From Lomentospora prolificans (Eukaryota > Ascomycota > Sordariomycetes > Microascales > Microascaceae): 64,000 bases of DNA. The notes under the pieces are model-generated. The model was not told the DNA's origin and did not search any database. It saw nothing but the letters and a program-made list of their open reading frames with translations. Each line of letters opens with the position of its first letter. The stretch's first letter is position 1. The stretch is taken from assembly GCA_029532625.1 (NCBI GenBank), contig JARFXM010000011.1:1116001-1180000 (forward strand), written 5' to 3'. Positions 10,984 to 24,791 of the stretch are shown in pieces. The position numbers were made by a program, and so were the translations under genes.

Positions 10984-12687
10984 TTACTGGGGACCAAAAT
11001 ATTGAACCATCGGCCACTGTGGGGGAACCTGGTTAGGTTGTTGCATGCTACCGTCATCCACCACAGTGGTGGCAAAGCTCTCCCAATCTTCAAGCATAAG
11101 CCCGCTACCAGTTTGTGACTGTAGGTAGTCAATGTTGATCATAGGAGCACCTGTCATAGGATTCGCCTCGCTCGGAGGCGGGGGTGGAAGAGCTCGCTCG
11201 AGTGAGGAACGCCTGAGGGGTTGCTGAGACATAGGACGGGGCGCCGCGTTCGTAGGGCTAAACATGGACGGCTGCATCATGGCGGGATTTCCGAACGCAG
11301 GGAACCCGCTCGCGGGAGACGTGGGCTCGCCAAGCAGCATCCCAGGTTGAGGCTGGGAAGGAATGTTTGTGCCAGGTGTGACAGGAGACAGCGTCGACTC
11401 AGGCGGCGTGGGATAGGATGTGGCGTTGGCGACCGCCGCGGTCGAAGAGGTATCGACACAGCTGGCAGGGGGGCCGAAAGGCCCGTTCATAAAGACGACA
11501 TCTGCGAGATCATATGCAACTCGCACGATGGCCTCGGCGTCGGTACTAGAGCCTGAGAAGAACTCAAGTAAATCTTGGAGCTGACCGGGGCACTCATTCT
11601 CCATGAAACCTTGTGCCCTTCCTGTCTTGGTGGGATTCCAGCTGAATTGAGCTTGACGGCCGGCGAACTCGCCCTGCTTCTCAGTGAGAATGTCTTTCCA
11701 AGCTTCGTGGATGAGAGGTTGATGAAGCAGGCCATAGATGACTCTCGAGTGAGTCCAATCCGCCTTGGTCTTGCCTGCCTCAAAATGCCTTGCAACGTGT
11801 TCAACATGTCGCTCCCTGGAAGGATGAAGGGCAGCGCAGAAACCGCAGGCCCAATACTTCCTCTTCCTCAAATACTTCACAACCTGCTCCGAGTGGGGGC
11901 ATGTCTTGCAGCCGTGAGAGGCTTTGTGATGCTGGTTGAAGGTGTTAGCTCCCCAGAAGCTGCGATTGCAGCCAGGCTCAGGACACGGGTACTTCTTCCA
12001 CCTTTCATGGAACTCCTCCTCGTGCCTCTTCCAATCATACTTCCGCTTGAATCTGGTCTCGCAAGATGTGCACCAGTAGAAGTTAAGCCGACCGGTGGGC
12101 CAACCGGCCGAGTTTTGAGTTGCGGCTGGTGGCGAGGTTGTTCCTGATTGCGCGGACTGAAGCGACTGGGACTGGGAGAGGGGGGATGAGGATTGCGAGT
12201 AGTGGGTCGCGCCGGACGAAGTGGAAGCGAAAGAAGGTGTGTTGGACCATATGCTAGCCCGCCCCGAGGATCCCGAGCTTGTCGATGAGACCGAGATACG
12301 AGGTCGGTGATGGTAAGGCCCGGGCTTCTGCCAATATACGGTTTGAGGGGCTGGGGCTAATCGTTAGTTAGTATCTAGGGAAGGTGAAGCTGAGATTCCA
12401 AGGTTGTGGCAGCTAAGAATAGACATACCGTTCACGGGGCTGTTATCTAGCGGTTGTTGTTGCTGAGGCTGGGGCTGCTCCTGCTTCACTTCTTGCGGTA
12501 GCGGCTGTTGTTGTTGCTGCTGTGTTTGATGTTGCTGCTGTTGACTCGCATTATGAGGGCTGTCGGCTGCCGTTGGGCTCGAGGTCGCGACGAGATTAAA
12601 CAGGGCCTCGCGAGATAGACCCAGATCCATCATGGCCAGGATCTTCTGCCTGGCCTCTTTGAGGACCTCAGCCGGGGCCTCGTTCAT
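10984..12687 (-). CDS. C2H2 zinc-finger protein with glutamine-rich N-terminus
   Basis: Two exons on the minus strand, 12687-12429 and 12356-10984, with a 72-nt intron (GTATGT donor, CTAAC branch-like motif, TAG acceptor), giving 543 residues. The frame stays open 135 nt above 12687, but the first ATG is at 12687 (MNEAPAEVLKEARQ), so I start there; an upstream spliced exon is possible. Residues about 1-35 look helical. A poly-Gln/Pro stretch and a Ser/Thr-rich stretch follow. Three C2H2-like fingers lie at about 182-203 (CTSC...HEEEFH), 211-234 (CPEPGC...HHKASH) and 257-277 (CGFC...HVEHVARH); two extra cysteines sit between fingers two and three. After them comes a helical segment (HEAWKDILTEKQGEF) and a long Pro/Ser-rich tail ending VQYFGPQ. 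A nuclear DNA-binding regulator is the obvious inference. I do not recognise a characterised orthologue. Confidence 0.85.
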
Positions 12688-15600
12688 GACGGCGATGTTC
12701 CGAGCGTCGATGATTTTAGCGGTACGTGTTTGTGTGTGTTTTGCTACCCTTTTTGCCTCGATCGGATCGTGGGGGGAGGGTTCGGGTGGTAGATGGTAGG
12801 TGACGCGCCGTGGAAATGGCAAACGACCTCAATTTACCGGACTTGGTCGACAAGGCTGGCGATTCCCGATGTGCCGGACCAAGATGTACGTATAATTCTG
12901 AGCGTTCCTGGTCGCTGGTAAATGGCAGATGGTGATGTTGACGGTGAAGGTGCGGTTGGCAATGGGTGGGCCGACGGTGAGAGAGAGAGAGCCCAGTGGT
13001 AATTAGATTGGTTTGAGGGCGTGGGCTGTTGAAGGGGATGAATGAATTGAATGAATAATGAAGAAAAGTAGCCGAGTTGGGGCCTGGGGGGGAGGAAAAG
13101 AGGGTAGTAATGAGCCTAGGACGCCAGGGGAGCAAGGGGAGGGTTGGACAGGCACGTTGCTGAAGGTGGTTTAATTCGGATCCGCCCAGGTCGCCTTGGT
13201 CCACACACGTAATAAAAGGACCAGTTGTAAATACGGGAAGGGCGGGAGGAGTGTGTGGTGGAAGGGTGGAAGGTTGGAAGGTAAGGGGGGGTGGGTGATT
13301 TCGAGCCAAAAGAGGTCTGTGTGTATTAGGTGTACTTCATCCGTCTCTGTTGGACGCTGAAGGGGGTCCCAAGGAAATAGCGGAGTCCGAACCTGGCTGG
13401 CTGTCGTTGATTGGAATTATTCTGTGGGCGCTCAGGGCCAAGCAAGCAACAAGCAAGGTACTAGGGGGAGCAGAGCAGGAAGAGTCCAAGTCTGGCGAGG
13501 TACCACCTCTGTACTGTGGCTTCCTGGGATCGGGATCTAAGATACCCACGCACGCAATACACGAGTATTCCTCCGTAAGTGTCCTGGGCAACAAGCCGAT
13601 TCGAGGCTGCTGATCATCCGAAGCAGGAAATAAGTTGGATGTGATAAAATTTGACCTTCTTGAAGTGATGATGAGTAAAAAGAAATGAATTGAATATCCA
13701 ACATGAGGAGAGGCGATAAAATAAATAAAGACACTCTGCAACAATTATGAGAAGAGTGTAGCGTTGTCGAGGCGGATAGAGGGAGAACACACTTCACAAA
13801 TATGAAGGAGTTATCAAAGTGGATGGAGGATGGAGGATGAATGGAGAACAGGCCACGAGTATATATGTATATGGAAGGAAGGAGTGATAATCTCCCTCCA
13901 GGACCTGTTATCAAGCAGCGAAGACTGATGAGAACGACGAACGGGGAAGGCTTGATCAAGGAAGGGAGTGGGAATCCGGCTCCTGTTAAGTGCTTGTGGC
14001 AGAAGGTAGGAGAAGGGACCAGCTGCAGACTTCGGAGATGGGGATAAAGATGCTATAATATCAACGGTGGCATGGTGTTATTCCTCACTCAAAGTCGACT
14101 CACATTGATTCAGTAGCCCAGGCCAGGATGAGGCATGAAGCCTCTGGCAAGGAAGGAGGGGGATCGATGAGAGGAGGGGAGTCCCAAGCGGAGAGACCAG
14201 CGAACCTACTCACTGCGCCTTCCTAGTACGTACCGCACTCTTCTCTGGCACTTGCGGCCTGCCCTTGGTTCTTGGATCTGGCTCTGACTGCTGGCTCCCG
14301 ATCCTGCCTCTCCGCTGGTGGGTTTTCCTGGCTCGGGATCGCAGAAGGCACGAACAAGCAACCAGCCTTCCTCGATGAATGTGTCCGTGTAATAGGGTAT
14401 CCTCACCCATACACCTCTTGGTTCACCCTGCATCCAAGGGGTACATGCGACGAGAGACGCTGCTCTTAACGTCCCGCAGCGAGAACCACATATACAACTA
14501 TATGGTTGACTGTAGCAGGCGAGTGAAAGCCTCCACCCTCCCAGCTTTGCGAGCTCCTGCCTATAATTCTGGTTACTAGGGGTGTGTCGTTTCTCCATTC
14601 CCGCACAACCTTGTATTAATCCATGCTTGGGAGGTAAGTCCTCGTTCCTCGACGCACTCGATTGAATGCGCTGATTGTACACCTCACGCCGGCCAATCTA
14701 GGGATACCCTGTTGGCCTGTGCGCAAAGTCCCTAGTGATCCGCAGCGCGCACCATCATCATCACCACCCAGAAGTACCTCAAGAGTACTTGTGTACTTGT
14801 CTCCGACAACGCCCTCCACAAGCTGCGATGGTGGGCAGGGGCAAGGGTCGACAACAGCCTCACACTCCAAATGGTACCTCGTAATACTTAAACTTCTAGC
14901 AGCGGGCAGGAGTCTTTGAAAGACTGGGGGGAGAAGAGGAGCGGGCACGCAGGAGCGCAAATAAGAATAAAAAATTGAAGAGGGAGGGGTGTACTAGAAA
15001 ATCCGATTCATTCGCATCAGGGGATGAGCCTGCAAGCTGTACGGAGCTCAATGGCAAGATCGCATGACACCTACAAGTTTTAGGAAAGGCTTCCAGCTAA
15101 GAAAGGTTCGCGGCAGAGCCAATTGAGGGAAAGGTCGGAATTAAAAGACTGCTTACCGTCGGAGAGGGAAGGGGCCGAGGAGACGGACTTGCAAGTGGAG
15201 GAAGGAACATTAGTACCTGAACAAACATGAGAGATCCCAGTGTTACTGTCCCTCCCGTTCCCGAGGGATCATATCCCACTTCTTCTCTTGTTCATCCACG
15301 CGAATGAGCCTAGACACTTAACAACCAACCAGGGAGATGAGAGCTGAACTGTGACTTGCTCGCTTTTCGTTGCCCTCAGCGCACGCATGTTAAATTGGCA
15401 ACTCCTCAATTCGACCCGATTCGGAGGTTGGATATGACAGCGACCATACCGGATTCGTCGTGGTCTCCCTCGTCAGCTTTTTTTGGGGGGAAAGAAGAGC
15501 CCCTTGTCTCGAATCCATAGAAGTACAGACTGCCGCCATGCGCGACGATTTTGAGCCAAACAGGCTCCTCGAGCTACTGCAGCTACTGATATCTCGCTTG

Positions 15601-18600
15601 ATCATCCGCGATTTTCTTGGAAAATAAGCATTCGTGAGTGAAGAAAACTGGCCAAAAATGAAATTTTATGGAAAGCTCCCAGCCAGAAAAGCGGTCGAGA
15701 GGGCGGAGCAAGAAAGGGGGACGTTGCCTCATATCTGGTGGGGGAATCCGCCCTTGCTCGTACTACTTCTGCGCAGCAGTTTTCCAATTCGTGATAGAGT
15801 TCCCGGAGGATCTTGATTTTGGGTCTTGACCTCCCGAGATTATCAGCACACAGATCGATGATGGCTTTTATTTCTTATCCTGAATGGGAGACTCCCAACT
15901 TGGTCATCACAACGCTAGATACGACTACAGCCACGTGTGCGGAAGGACTAGCTAGTCTTGATGCTTAGCGTAGGCGACAGGATAGACAGCACCTGCCGGA
16001 GTCTTGTCGTCGACCGTTGATGGCCAGCTATTACATCAATGTACCTGGGCTGAAAGCCCTCCTGGTAATGGTGGCAAGGGGGAACTCGAGCGTTCTGTAG
16101 GGGCAAAGACACGCTGGCGCTGGCTGACAACATTTGAATACTTCGTACGAAGGTACATTGGAGCCAGCAGGAAAGACAAAAAAAATCCTCCGATGAGCAA
16201 GGGACAGACAGGCTCCCCCAATGCCTCCAAAAGCAGTAGGCGGTACATCCATAGTTGGCAGGAGCGACAAAGTCGGATAACACGCACTGATCAAGAAACG
16301 CAGCGCCGGGCGGGTGACACAATGTACCGTCTCACTGGCCACTAAACGCAGACCTCACCCCATCCATGCGAGGTCTCAAATTGTTTTGAAACACGAGAAA
16401 CATGTTCACTATCCTTTTCCTTGAATCGCGCCAATAAGGGAATGGACGGGACGGCAGTCTGATGGATGCAAAGGAGAGCCATAATAGAGTCCTCACACCT
16501 CATACAGGAAGGGAATCACTTCAGCCCCCTCTGTTCTTGAAACGCTCTTCCCCGCCATCACTGTGGAGGTTTCCGGCGCTAGTGTCCAATTTTCTTCTTT
16601 TGTCCACCTGGTTCTGGCAATGTAATCTATATTTGTTTTCAACACCCACTGCATATTGAGATCGCCGTAATTTTTTGAAAAATAAAAATAAAAATAAAAA
16701 TAAAAAAAACCACCTCATACCAACTGGCTAGACATTAGCGCGATATTGAAGCTGTTCATGTCTCTTCATTTCCTGCCTCTAATACCAACATCTCGCGTGT
16801 TCCCAGTTGGGATCTAAATGCCGTCGCCTTCCACGCCCTGCTCCTTGTCTCGTTTGGGAAGGAATCGACAAATGGACGCTGGTGCAGGATCTTTCAACTA
16901 GCAAGCAGCAAGGAGAATAATTATGGACCCAACCAACAGTCCAGCATGGCAGGGCAGAATGTATATGGAGTGTATTAATAACACGTCTCCAAGTGGTATG
17001 AAAGGGACAAGTGACAGGTTATTATACCTCCTAAGTACGAAGGTACTACATGCGACGAACGAGAATGCAGCAGAGGTTCCTTGGACCCCATCAGCCAGTC
17101 GGGTTCTCTGCTTTATTCAATACACAATACACTCTTGGACCCCTGTCCCTCGTCATTTCCCAAGCCCGTCAAGTACATCTGCTGTACTTGCTTTTGGTTC
17201 AAAACCAGCTTTGCAGTGGTTCGTGGTCTCGAGCCTGCGAATGCGGAGTACGGAGCGACCAACTCCCTAGCTTCGCCTTTGGCCCGTCTTCAATAATGAT
17301 ATACCAGTAGAGTGATAATAGCCGAAGTCAAGCGTTGTCAGGAGACGTGAACGGGGCGCGGTTTCGGCCACGCTCGAAAGCCCTAGGCCATCCATGCAAG
17401 CATCGATGTCGCAAGAGGAACTGCCCTCGCAAGTGCTTGTCTGTCTCGAATCCCTCATCTCCCAAGTCGCCAGTCAGACATTGACTGGGAGGGCAAAAAA
17501 AGCAAGCAATCTGACATCTCTTGGGTTCTAAAATTCCCTCGAGACCAAGCCTAGTTAACATGACATTTTTTAGTCTCTGCTCCTTTAGGCTTAGGAGTGA
17601 CAAAGTAATAGTGGTAGCGTGTATTTACTCTATTGCTACGTCGACAAGCTGGAACCTGGCGAGCTTGCGATAAAGCCGACGGCAGAACAAGATTAGCAAC
17701 ACCCAAAGCCGAGAAAAAGAAAAAAAAAATCACTCCCGTGCCGCGATCCGCGATGGGCCCTCATCGTTGGTTCCCACCTCAGTGACTCTGTTTTCCTTTC
17801 ATTGAAAACATTCTTCCTATCCACTGGGTCTGATCGAGATCCTTCTCTTAATAGTGGTACCTATTCCCAGAGAAAAGAGGGACGTGCGGGGACCCTGTAA
17901 ATAGCTTTTGTGTGCAAATGATTCTTCAATTCCACTCAATTCGTATGTGAAGCGATATTCAGCGCGTGGGAAGTTACTGTCATCCTTCCCTCCTATCTCA
18001 GCTGCTTTCTTGGAGGGAATTCATTCACTGCTCAGCATGGGTTTGTGTTAGCAAGCAGAGGGCAGACAAGTGAACCAACATTGTCCAATAGATGTTCCTT
18101 GGGCGACACCAGCAGAAGAAGAAAAGGCTCGGCGCTACAAAATGGCCCCCAATCGGATCGGAGGTTTCATTTCGGTCGTATCAAAGAGGAGAGGGTCCGG
18201 ATTTGCGGATTGAGTTGCCCACGATTCATTCCTCTGCACGCGCCCACCCTTGCATGCAGGCGCCACTGATTCAAGCCTTGGGGTTCGGACTGGCACTCTG
18301 TTAGGGAATCACATTAAGCCCCCATATTAAGGCAAATCAGGAGAAGGGCACTGGCGCTTTTTAGACGGGAAGAATGTTAAAAAAGCGAAGTCGAGGAAGG
18401 GGACGCTCCTTTGGTTATTATTCAGCGTCTCCGTTCTTGAGGGCTGTTTCAACCTCTTACCTTACTCGGGATTATCGGCGAGATATCTACCCAAGACGGC
18501 GTGCCACGATCGCAAGCCAACTAGTATAGCGCAACTTGGTTTCCTTGATGTAGGGCTCATAGTGCATATCCATTGACGTATGGAGAGCCGCTAGGACGCC

Positions 18601-18811
18601 CACGCCTGTGCTCCGTGATTGCGCCCTGTAGCTGAAAAGGCGCTGAAGGGCAGTCCTCGATGATTTCATCGTTTCCACCAGGATGGGGACCGCCCCAGGT
18701 TTCCGTGTTCAGAAACCAGCGCCGGCTTTACAATCTCCCCCACTTAAGCTCCCGGCGAAAGGCAGTCGCGTCATAACCGAGCTTCTCGCCACCAACTCTA
18801 CGGATAGCCAG

Positions 18812-18841
18812 CTAGCTGTTCGCCGCATCTAGCTGTTCGCC
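18812..18841. repeat. Direct repeat, 13 nt x 2
   Basis: CTAGCTGTTCGCC occurs at 18812-18824 and again at 18829-18841, separated by four bases. No gene context; function unknown. Confidence 0.8.
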
Positions 18842-21800
18842 CCAACTTGTTTCCCATTTTTGAGGGTAGATCGCACCAAGGAGTATCCCCATCCGTCAAT
18901 TGGTCACATCAAACCAGGGTGAAGTCACAAAGTGAGTATGAGAAGAGAGATTTGATAGAGAGATCCACATCCCCGCATCAGGAACAAAAAATGATCCGCA
19001 GCTTCCGCCTTCAGTGCTGCCAGAGCCGCCCCCAAGTCAAGCTACTAGTGTCTCTTTACAAAGCCCGTCCCTGTGTAAGAGATCGGGCGCAGAGTCGGCC
19101 GAGGTCCGTGTTTAATTAAACATGCCGGCGGCGAAGCAAGGATGGTGCTGCCTTTGATACGAGAGCAATGAGGGGACTACTCTCTTCTTTCCAGCTCTTA
19201 CTTGTAGATGGTAATGTCTTGTTTGAGTTGAGAAGACATGACCGACAAAGGACGTGTCGCACAAAATTACACAATGAAAACGAAGTGTACGTGGTACTGG
19301 GGCAGGACGATTCCCTTTCCCCGCCCCATCAATTGCTGCACCTTCTATCACCCTCGGAGTTGCAAAGAGTGCCCGCTGCACGAATCTCCATCAAGATGTT
19401 GGGCCCCAACGTGTGGCTTTCTGCTCAGCATGCCGGGGTTTGCTATCCACATTCTTCTTGATCCGTTCGCTGGCCAGTCCAACTAGCGTCTCCGACACAG
19501 GGATCGGGTCCTGTGCAAGATGAAATTTCATCCGGCTCTTAAAAGGGCCTCTTTACTGTGGATTTTGTCCGCCACGCTGGTTGAGCTGGCTTGATGGCTT
19601 CGAACCGCTCTTACTTGCCTCGAGGATCGAGAACCGGTGCCGGTTTGGTGCATTCTACTAGGATGAAGTCGCCACCTGAAACATGAAAGCACGGAAAACA
19701 TCCCTTCAGAGGGAAGGGACGACAAGGGCACAAGATCGCTGGCTGGCCGGCTGCGTCAAGAGACCCTTGCTCAACGAGCAATACGAATAAAAAGTACCTC
19801 TCAAGTACAGAATGAAGCCTATTGCATGCCAGTTGCGTCCACACGGGGAAGTGATTCTAGAAACAAAAAAAAAAAAATAGACTTCTTATCGTCTTACTAT
19901 TCTTGCTCAAACATCACGTTGTTTCGAAACATGAACCTGGCTGTGGGAACCGACGAATGGCGTTCGAGGGTGGTCGGCGATGAGAACTCAACCCCATGAA
20001 CAGGGTATTCCCAGTAAGTAGCATCCTTTTCTGGTGGGGGCAATGATCATCCTCCATTTTTGCTTCTTTCCCAGTGTGGCTTTTGGGGTAGTTGAGCGAG
20101 CCTTAGCCCTGTTTGCCCCTTCCACCAGGAACACAGGCAGCGTCGCAAAGAAGGTGCGAACAGGCGCAATTGACTTCCATGTCACTGTCACCCTTCTTGG
20201 CAGGGTTAGTGTGAAGAGTGTGGCGTGGTCGGATTATCGAGCCCCAAGGAACGAGTGGAGACAGTCTAAGCTCGGGTTCATTCCAAGTCTGACAAATTCC
20301 CCCGTCGTCCATTATTGCACACATACTGCATTTGAGGTTTAGAAGTTGAAGCTTCAAGCAATCCGCACTCTGGAACGCATTGTTCGGAAAAGGCCCCACG
20401 TCATCAGAAAAATAAAGATGCGGAGAGAAACCACAAGCGACAAGTTGCTCTCCTTTATGGGATGACTGTTAATGCGATGGTGGAAAGCGAAAAGGGTACA
20501 CAAAGAAAGTTGGGGCAAACGGAGTTTGGAGATATCCAAACTTTGAAGCCAGTAAATGAAAAGTCGAGGCTAGAGAAAGCAGATAAAGCTGAGACACGAA
20601 CGCTTAGCATGACAGACGTCCCACGTGCCGTTCTCATCTTCAAGTATTGGGATACTTGAGTTCAGACTTTACGACCAAGACATCTGTCGTGTTACCACTT
20701 CTGTTGGGGTTAAGCGGAGGGCGAACATCAGGAATGAAGCATTTTAGGCATCGTGCAATCAAAGGCCAGCGACTTCCCGCGTCAGACCGGCTTCCTGCAG
20801 GATAACACACCATAAAGCTACGCCTGTCAGTTTTGGCAAATGAACGGAATGCAAAGATAGGAGGTGTAAGCGGGTACGTAGCCCTCCTTAGTGAGCGCAG
20901 CCTGTTGACGAGAGATGGACAGAGAGGGCTGAGCCACACTTCTCGATCTCGATGTTTCTCGGCCGGGTGAAACACGCCAGCTGCTTTGACTCGGGCAAGA
21001 ACGACAGTACAGCTCGCAGCTCCAGAGAAGACATTGACACTAATGAAGAGTGGAGAAAGTTGCAGACAATGAACCAAGGCATTTTTGGTTCCTCACCAAC
21101 TCAATACAGGCCAATAGAGTCCTCAAGCACGAGGAATTGGCCGGGAGATTCTGCATCACCTTACTTCCATAAATAACGCCTGGCCGTCCACTTGGCCAAG
21201 GCCCTAGGCGCTTTGGGCGGCGAAATTAGCTTGATCTCAAAGAGCGCGTTGTCAGCTGAATACACTGGCACACGAGATAGACTAACATCGAGCTGAGCGA
21301 AATACTTTTTGACGATTCGACCCCGTTTTCGGCTGTACAGTATCTTGGCTCTAGCCTCAAAGGCACAAGGTTTTGCAAGAACTGGTACGGCGCAGAGCGG
21401 CGTTGCCTTGTGTTGCCCTTTGACCACACCATCTATTAGTACTAGTAGGGTTTGTCGGTCGCTCGGCTCCACTTGGTTTTTGACCCTATTTCTGAGACAC
21501 ATGAGCCGGGGTTGGGCTGGCAAGTTGGGACATGTAACTTTCAGTCTGCTCCGTGAGATCTCGTGTTTCTTTCCTTCTCCTCCTCGGTGCGCATTGTTTC
21601 TGGGTGTAGACTGCATGCCGCCGTTTAACCTTTGCGGAGAAATAGCGCAAAAGAAGGAGAAAAAGAAAAGAAAAAGCATTTTACACGTTCATGTCTAGCC
21701 CAGATCCAAGGATCTTAACACTGCACAGCCTCAATCGTCGCACCAGAGCGTTGGCGCATACACAAACCCGCAAGCTTGGCTGGGGCTCTACTCGGAGTGG

Positions 21801-24750
21801 TAGCCGAAAGCGAGGTTGCTGCGAACGGACGTCCCTGGCCCTGTCTAACTCCGTTCGACGGATCCGCTTCCCTTCTCTCATGGGAACAATTTATTTTCTT
21901 GGAAGCATTCTTCTTCTTATTATTATTATTCTTGTTGTTGTATGATCCTACAGTATTGGTGTCTGTCTCCGTCCTTATTAACCCCACCCACCTACATCCG
22001 ATACACTCGGGGGGCGGAGCTGAAGGGGGCGTGTGCGCGCCTTTTCGACGAACGTGGGAATCCGTTGTTTGTTTGCTTCGAGGCTACTAGTGCTTCTCGT
22101 GTGCCGAAGATTATCACGGGTTTGGTGGAGGGAAAAAAAATAGGAAGCGGATAGGCCAGGGGGGTTGAGGGGAACGGGGGACAGTTTCGAAGCTAGAAAG
22201 AAGCTAATGAGGCTTGCAGCTGGTGGTGCCATGGACGTTTCCGGGCTCGTGGCCCGGGAATATATGACGATGGCGGAGGCAATGGGTTTACGGTCAGTAG
22301 GATATGCCTAGAAGGGAAGAGGTTTCTTCTTTCCCCCCCTTTGAGCTTGTTCAGTGCGCAACAGTAATACGCCAGCGGGCGGTTTGTTCTCCCCGGGACC
22401 AGGAAGCTGGAGAGCACGTCCTCGGATAGATTGCCGTTATTAGACTGGTTGCTAAGGGTCTCTTTCTCTTCCCAACCCGAGCGGCCGGAGAATTGCGGAT
22501 TGGAAGACCTCTACCCAAGAGTCCGTCGCACATCAATGCTCAGATGCCCGCCAGATTCCCATTTCTGCTTTCTTTACGCCCATGACTTCCATGATTGCCC
22601 GCTTGATAAAGGCTCGATGGGGGAAGACCTGCGCGCACAAAGCCCTTCCCAATCTTGGGCACGATATTACTGCCACGTCCTCTAACATAGTGCTGTGAGC
22701 CATGCAGAAAATAATCGAACACGAGCGCAGGAAAGACAACCGTCGAGATCTATGAACGAAAAGAAGATGACCGATGCGAGTACCTGCAATGCACAGAAGT
22801 ACTGTATCAGTACTTGGGTTAATTACCTCTCAAATCCGGTATCTCGATTTCAAATGTCGCTTGCTCTACGTCTCTAACGCACACGCCCAGGGCCTGGCAC
22901 TTCCTTCCACCAGTACACCAAACTTGGCTGCATAAGACCTCTGACGACGCTAAGGAAGCACTGCGCAGCAGGGCCCTTGTCGGCCGCCCTCATTCAGCTT
23001 GATAATAATATCCCGAGGGCCAAGGCGATGATCGACATTGTTGGGGATTACATCCTCAAGAACGCGTGCAGCTTCGAGCCCTCTTGAATCTTGCACAGCG
23101 GAGGAGCGAGGCCCCGAGAGGCAATAGAGAGCAAAATACCATCTCACGCCAGCTGCTCGAGCGAGCAAGTGGCTTAAGGCGCAATGCGCCACTGCTTTCC
23201 CGCTACGATACTCGGTATTGAAATCTCTATACGGAGGAGCAGGGACGCGCACCCTGCGATCACGATGCTGAAAACACTGGAAATACGAAGTGGGCCAATG
23301 TAATAAACCCGACACTCGCAACCATGTTTTAGGGCCTCTACAGTGTAGATGGAGTGAAGGTGGTTGAGGCGGCACAAAAAGCGCAATTTCCCGTTGTGCG
23401 CGGCTTCCTCTTTCTCATGACGCTTGAGGCCGTCTCCGGGTCGCTGCTTCCCATGCTTTGCTTGTCCCAGCCTAGCCACTGGTTGTCACATGCGGGCTCC
23501 TACTTGGGTTGCTTTTATTACTTTCGCTTTCACTTGCCTATCCATCAAGAATCCCATTAAGCATCCGCTATTATAATGCATTGATTCCAAACTTGATCGA
23601 GTTCGGTTCTCCCCCGCAAACAAAGCACCAAAATATGGAACCTCGAGAAATTTGAGAAAGAACGAGACAGCTCCTCGAATAAGGAAGGTGGGGTAGCGAT
23701 GCCCATTGCTGTGTCCCATTCAATGCACACAAGAGGACCAATTTGATCCTCAACCTCGAACCATGTGTACGTGCACCTCTGAAAGCTTGGGCGACAGCAG
23801 ACCTTCATCTCCATCCACGCCTCTCACGCCGAGACTCTCAAACATACCCAGCAAATTGACTGATGACTGTAATCTGACATTGCGGAGACCTTAGGATTAC
23901 AAGGTCCAGATGGCCAAACGGATGATCTCTCGGGGAAATCAACGTGGATCGCCATCAAGGTTCCATGCCGTGACCAGGGCCGATCCCTTCCTCTCCTCCT
24001 ACCCGGCCTTGGCTCCTCCCTTACCTCGGGTGAGGATGTCTTCCTCAGATGTCACAGATCGACGATCGACGAGCCACCAAACAAGCACAATCTGCAACAC
24101 CCAGAATGGCTTCCAAGCACAGGCCCGCGTCCCCCTCTAAAAAGCCCAGGCCAAGCCCGGGACAGTTCAGAAGGATAAAAGGAACCCACCATTTTCTGAC
24201 AAGGGCGCTCCCCCAAAACGGCAAGGACTGTTCAAAAAAAAGTTCTTATCCTGGATGTCGATCAGCTTCATCGGTATGGGCATATGCATGTCCGTTGGGA
24301 AAAGTCTTTTGGTTGTTTTCTGTCAAAAGTACGATTGGGGCCTTGCTTGGATGATCTCGCCGATTTGCAAAATTTGCTCTTGTCCCTTTCTCCTCACCCT
24401 TGCGCGCTCTCCACCCCCATCTGTGCTTTTTTGCCGCACTTTGGGGGAATTTGGAAGAATTAGAGGGTCGTCTCATTTTGCTCATTCCAACTTACGAAGG
24501 AACTCCTCAGTATCCGATGTTCATCGTTTTGCCATTCTTTTTACCTCCCAAAGATCGATGGGTGCCTGCCTGGCCTTGGCGGATTTGGCGGAAGAGAGCC
24601 TCGCGTCTGGTATTTTCTTTTCGTCCGTGACCTTTTGTTTCCCGTGCCATTGAAGAATCAGGATCGTCCTTTGCGTTTCCGATCCGGGAATATCCGTATC
24701 TTATGTTCCCCATTGTTGAACATTTGGGCTTTCTGCGCCTTCTCCATATT

Positions 24751-24791
24751 GTGAAGGTCGACCCGCCTTCACGATCGACCAGCCTTCACGA
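24751..24791. repeat. Tandem 17-nt repeat with an inverted arm
   Basis: Two adjacent 17-nt units (24758-24774 and 24775-24791) differ at one base; each ends CCTTCACGA. Just before them, GTGAAGG at 24751-24757 is the exact reverse complement of the CCTTCAC inside both units, so the left arm can pair with either copy. In gene-poor DNA; function unknown. Confidence 0.8.

Noticed and set aside
21161..21679. A 172-codon minus-strand frame
   Set aside because: Random residue composition, no domain, no splice partners, and other frames of similar length overlap it.
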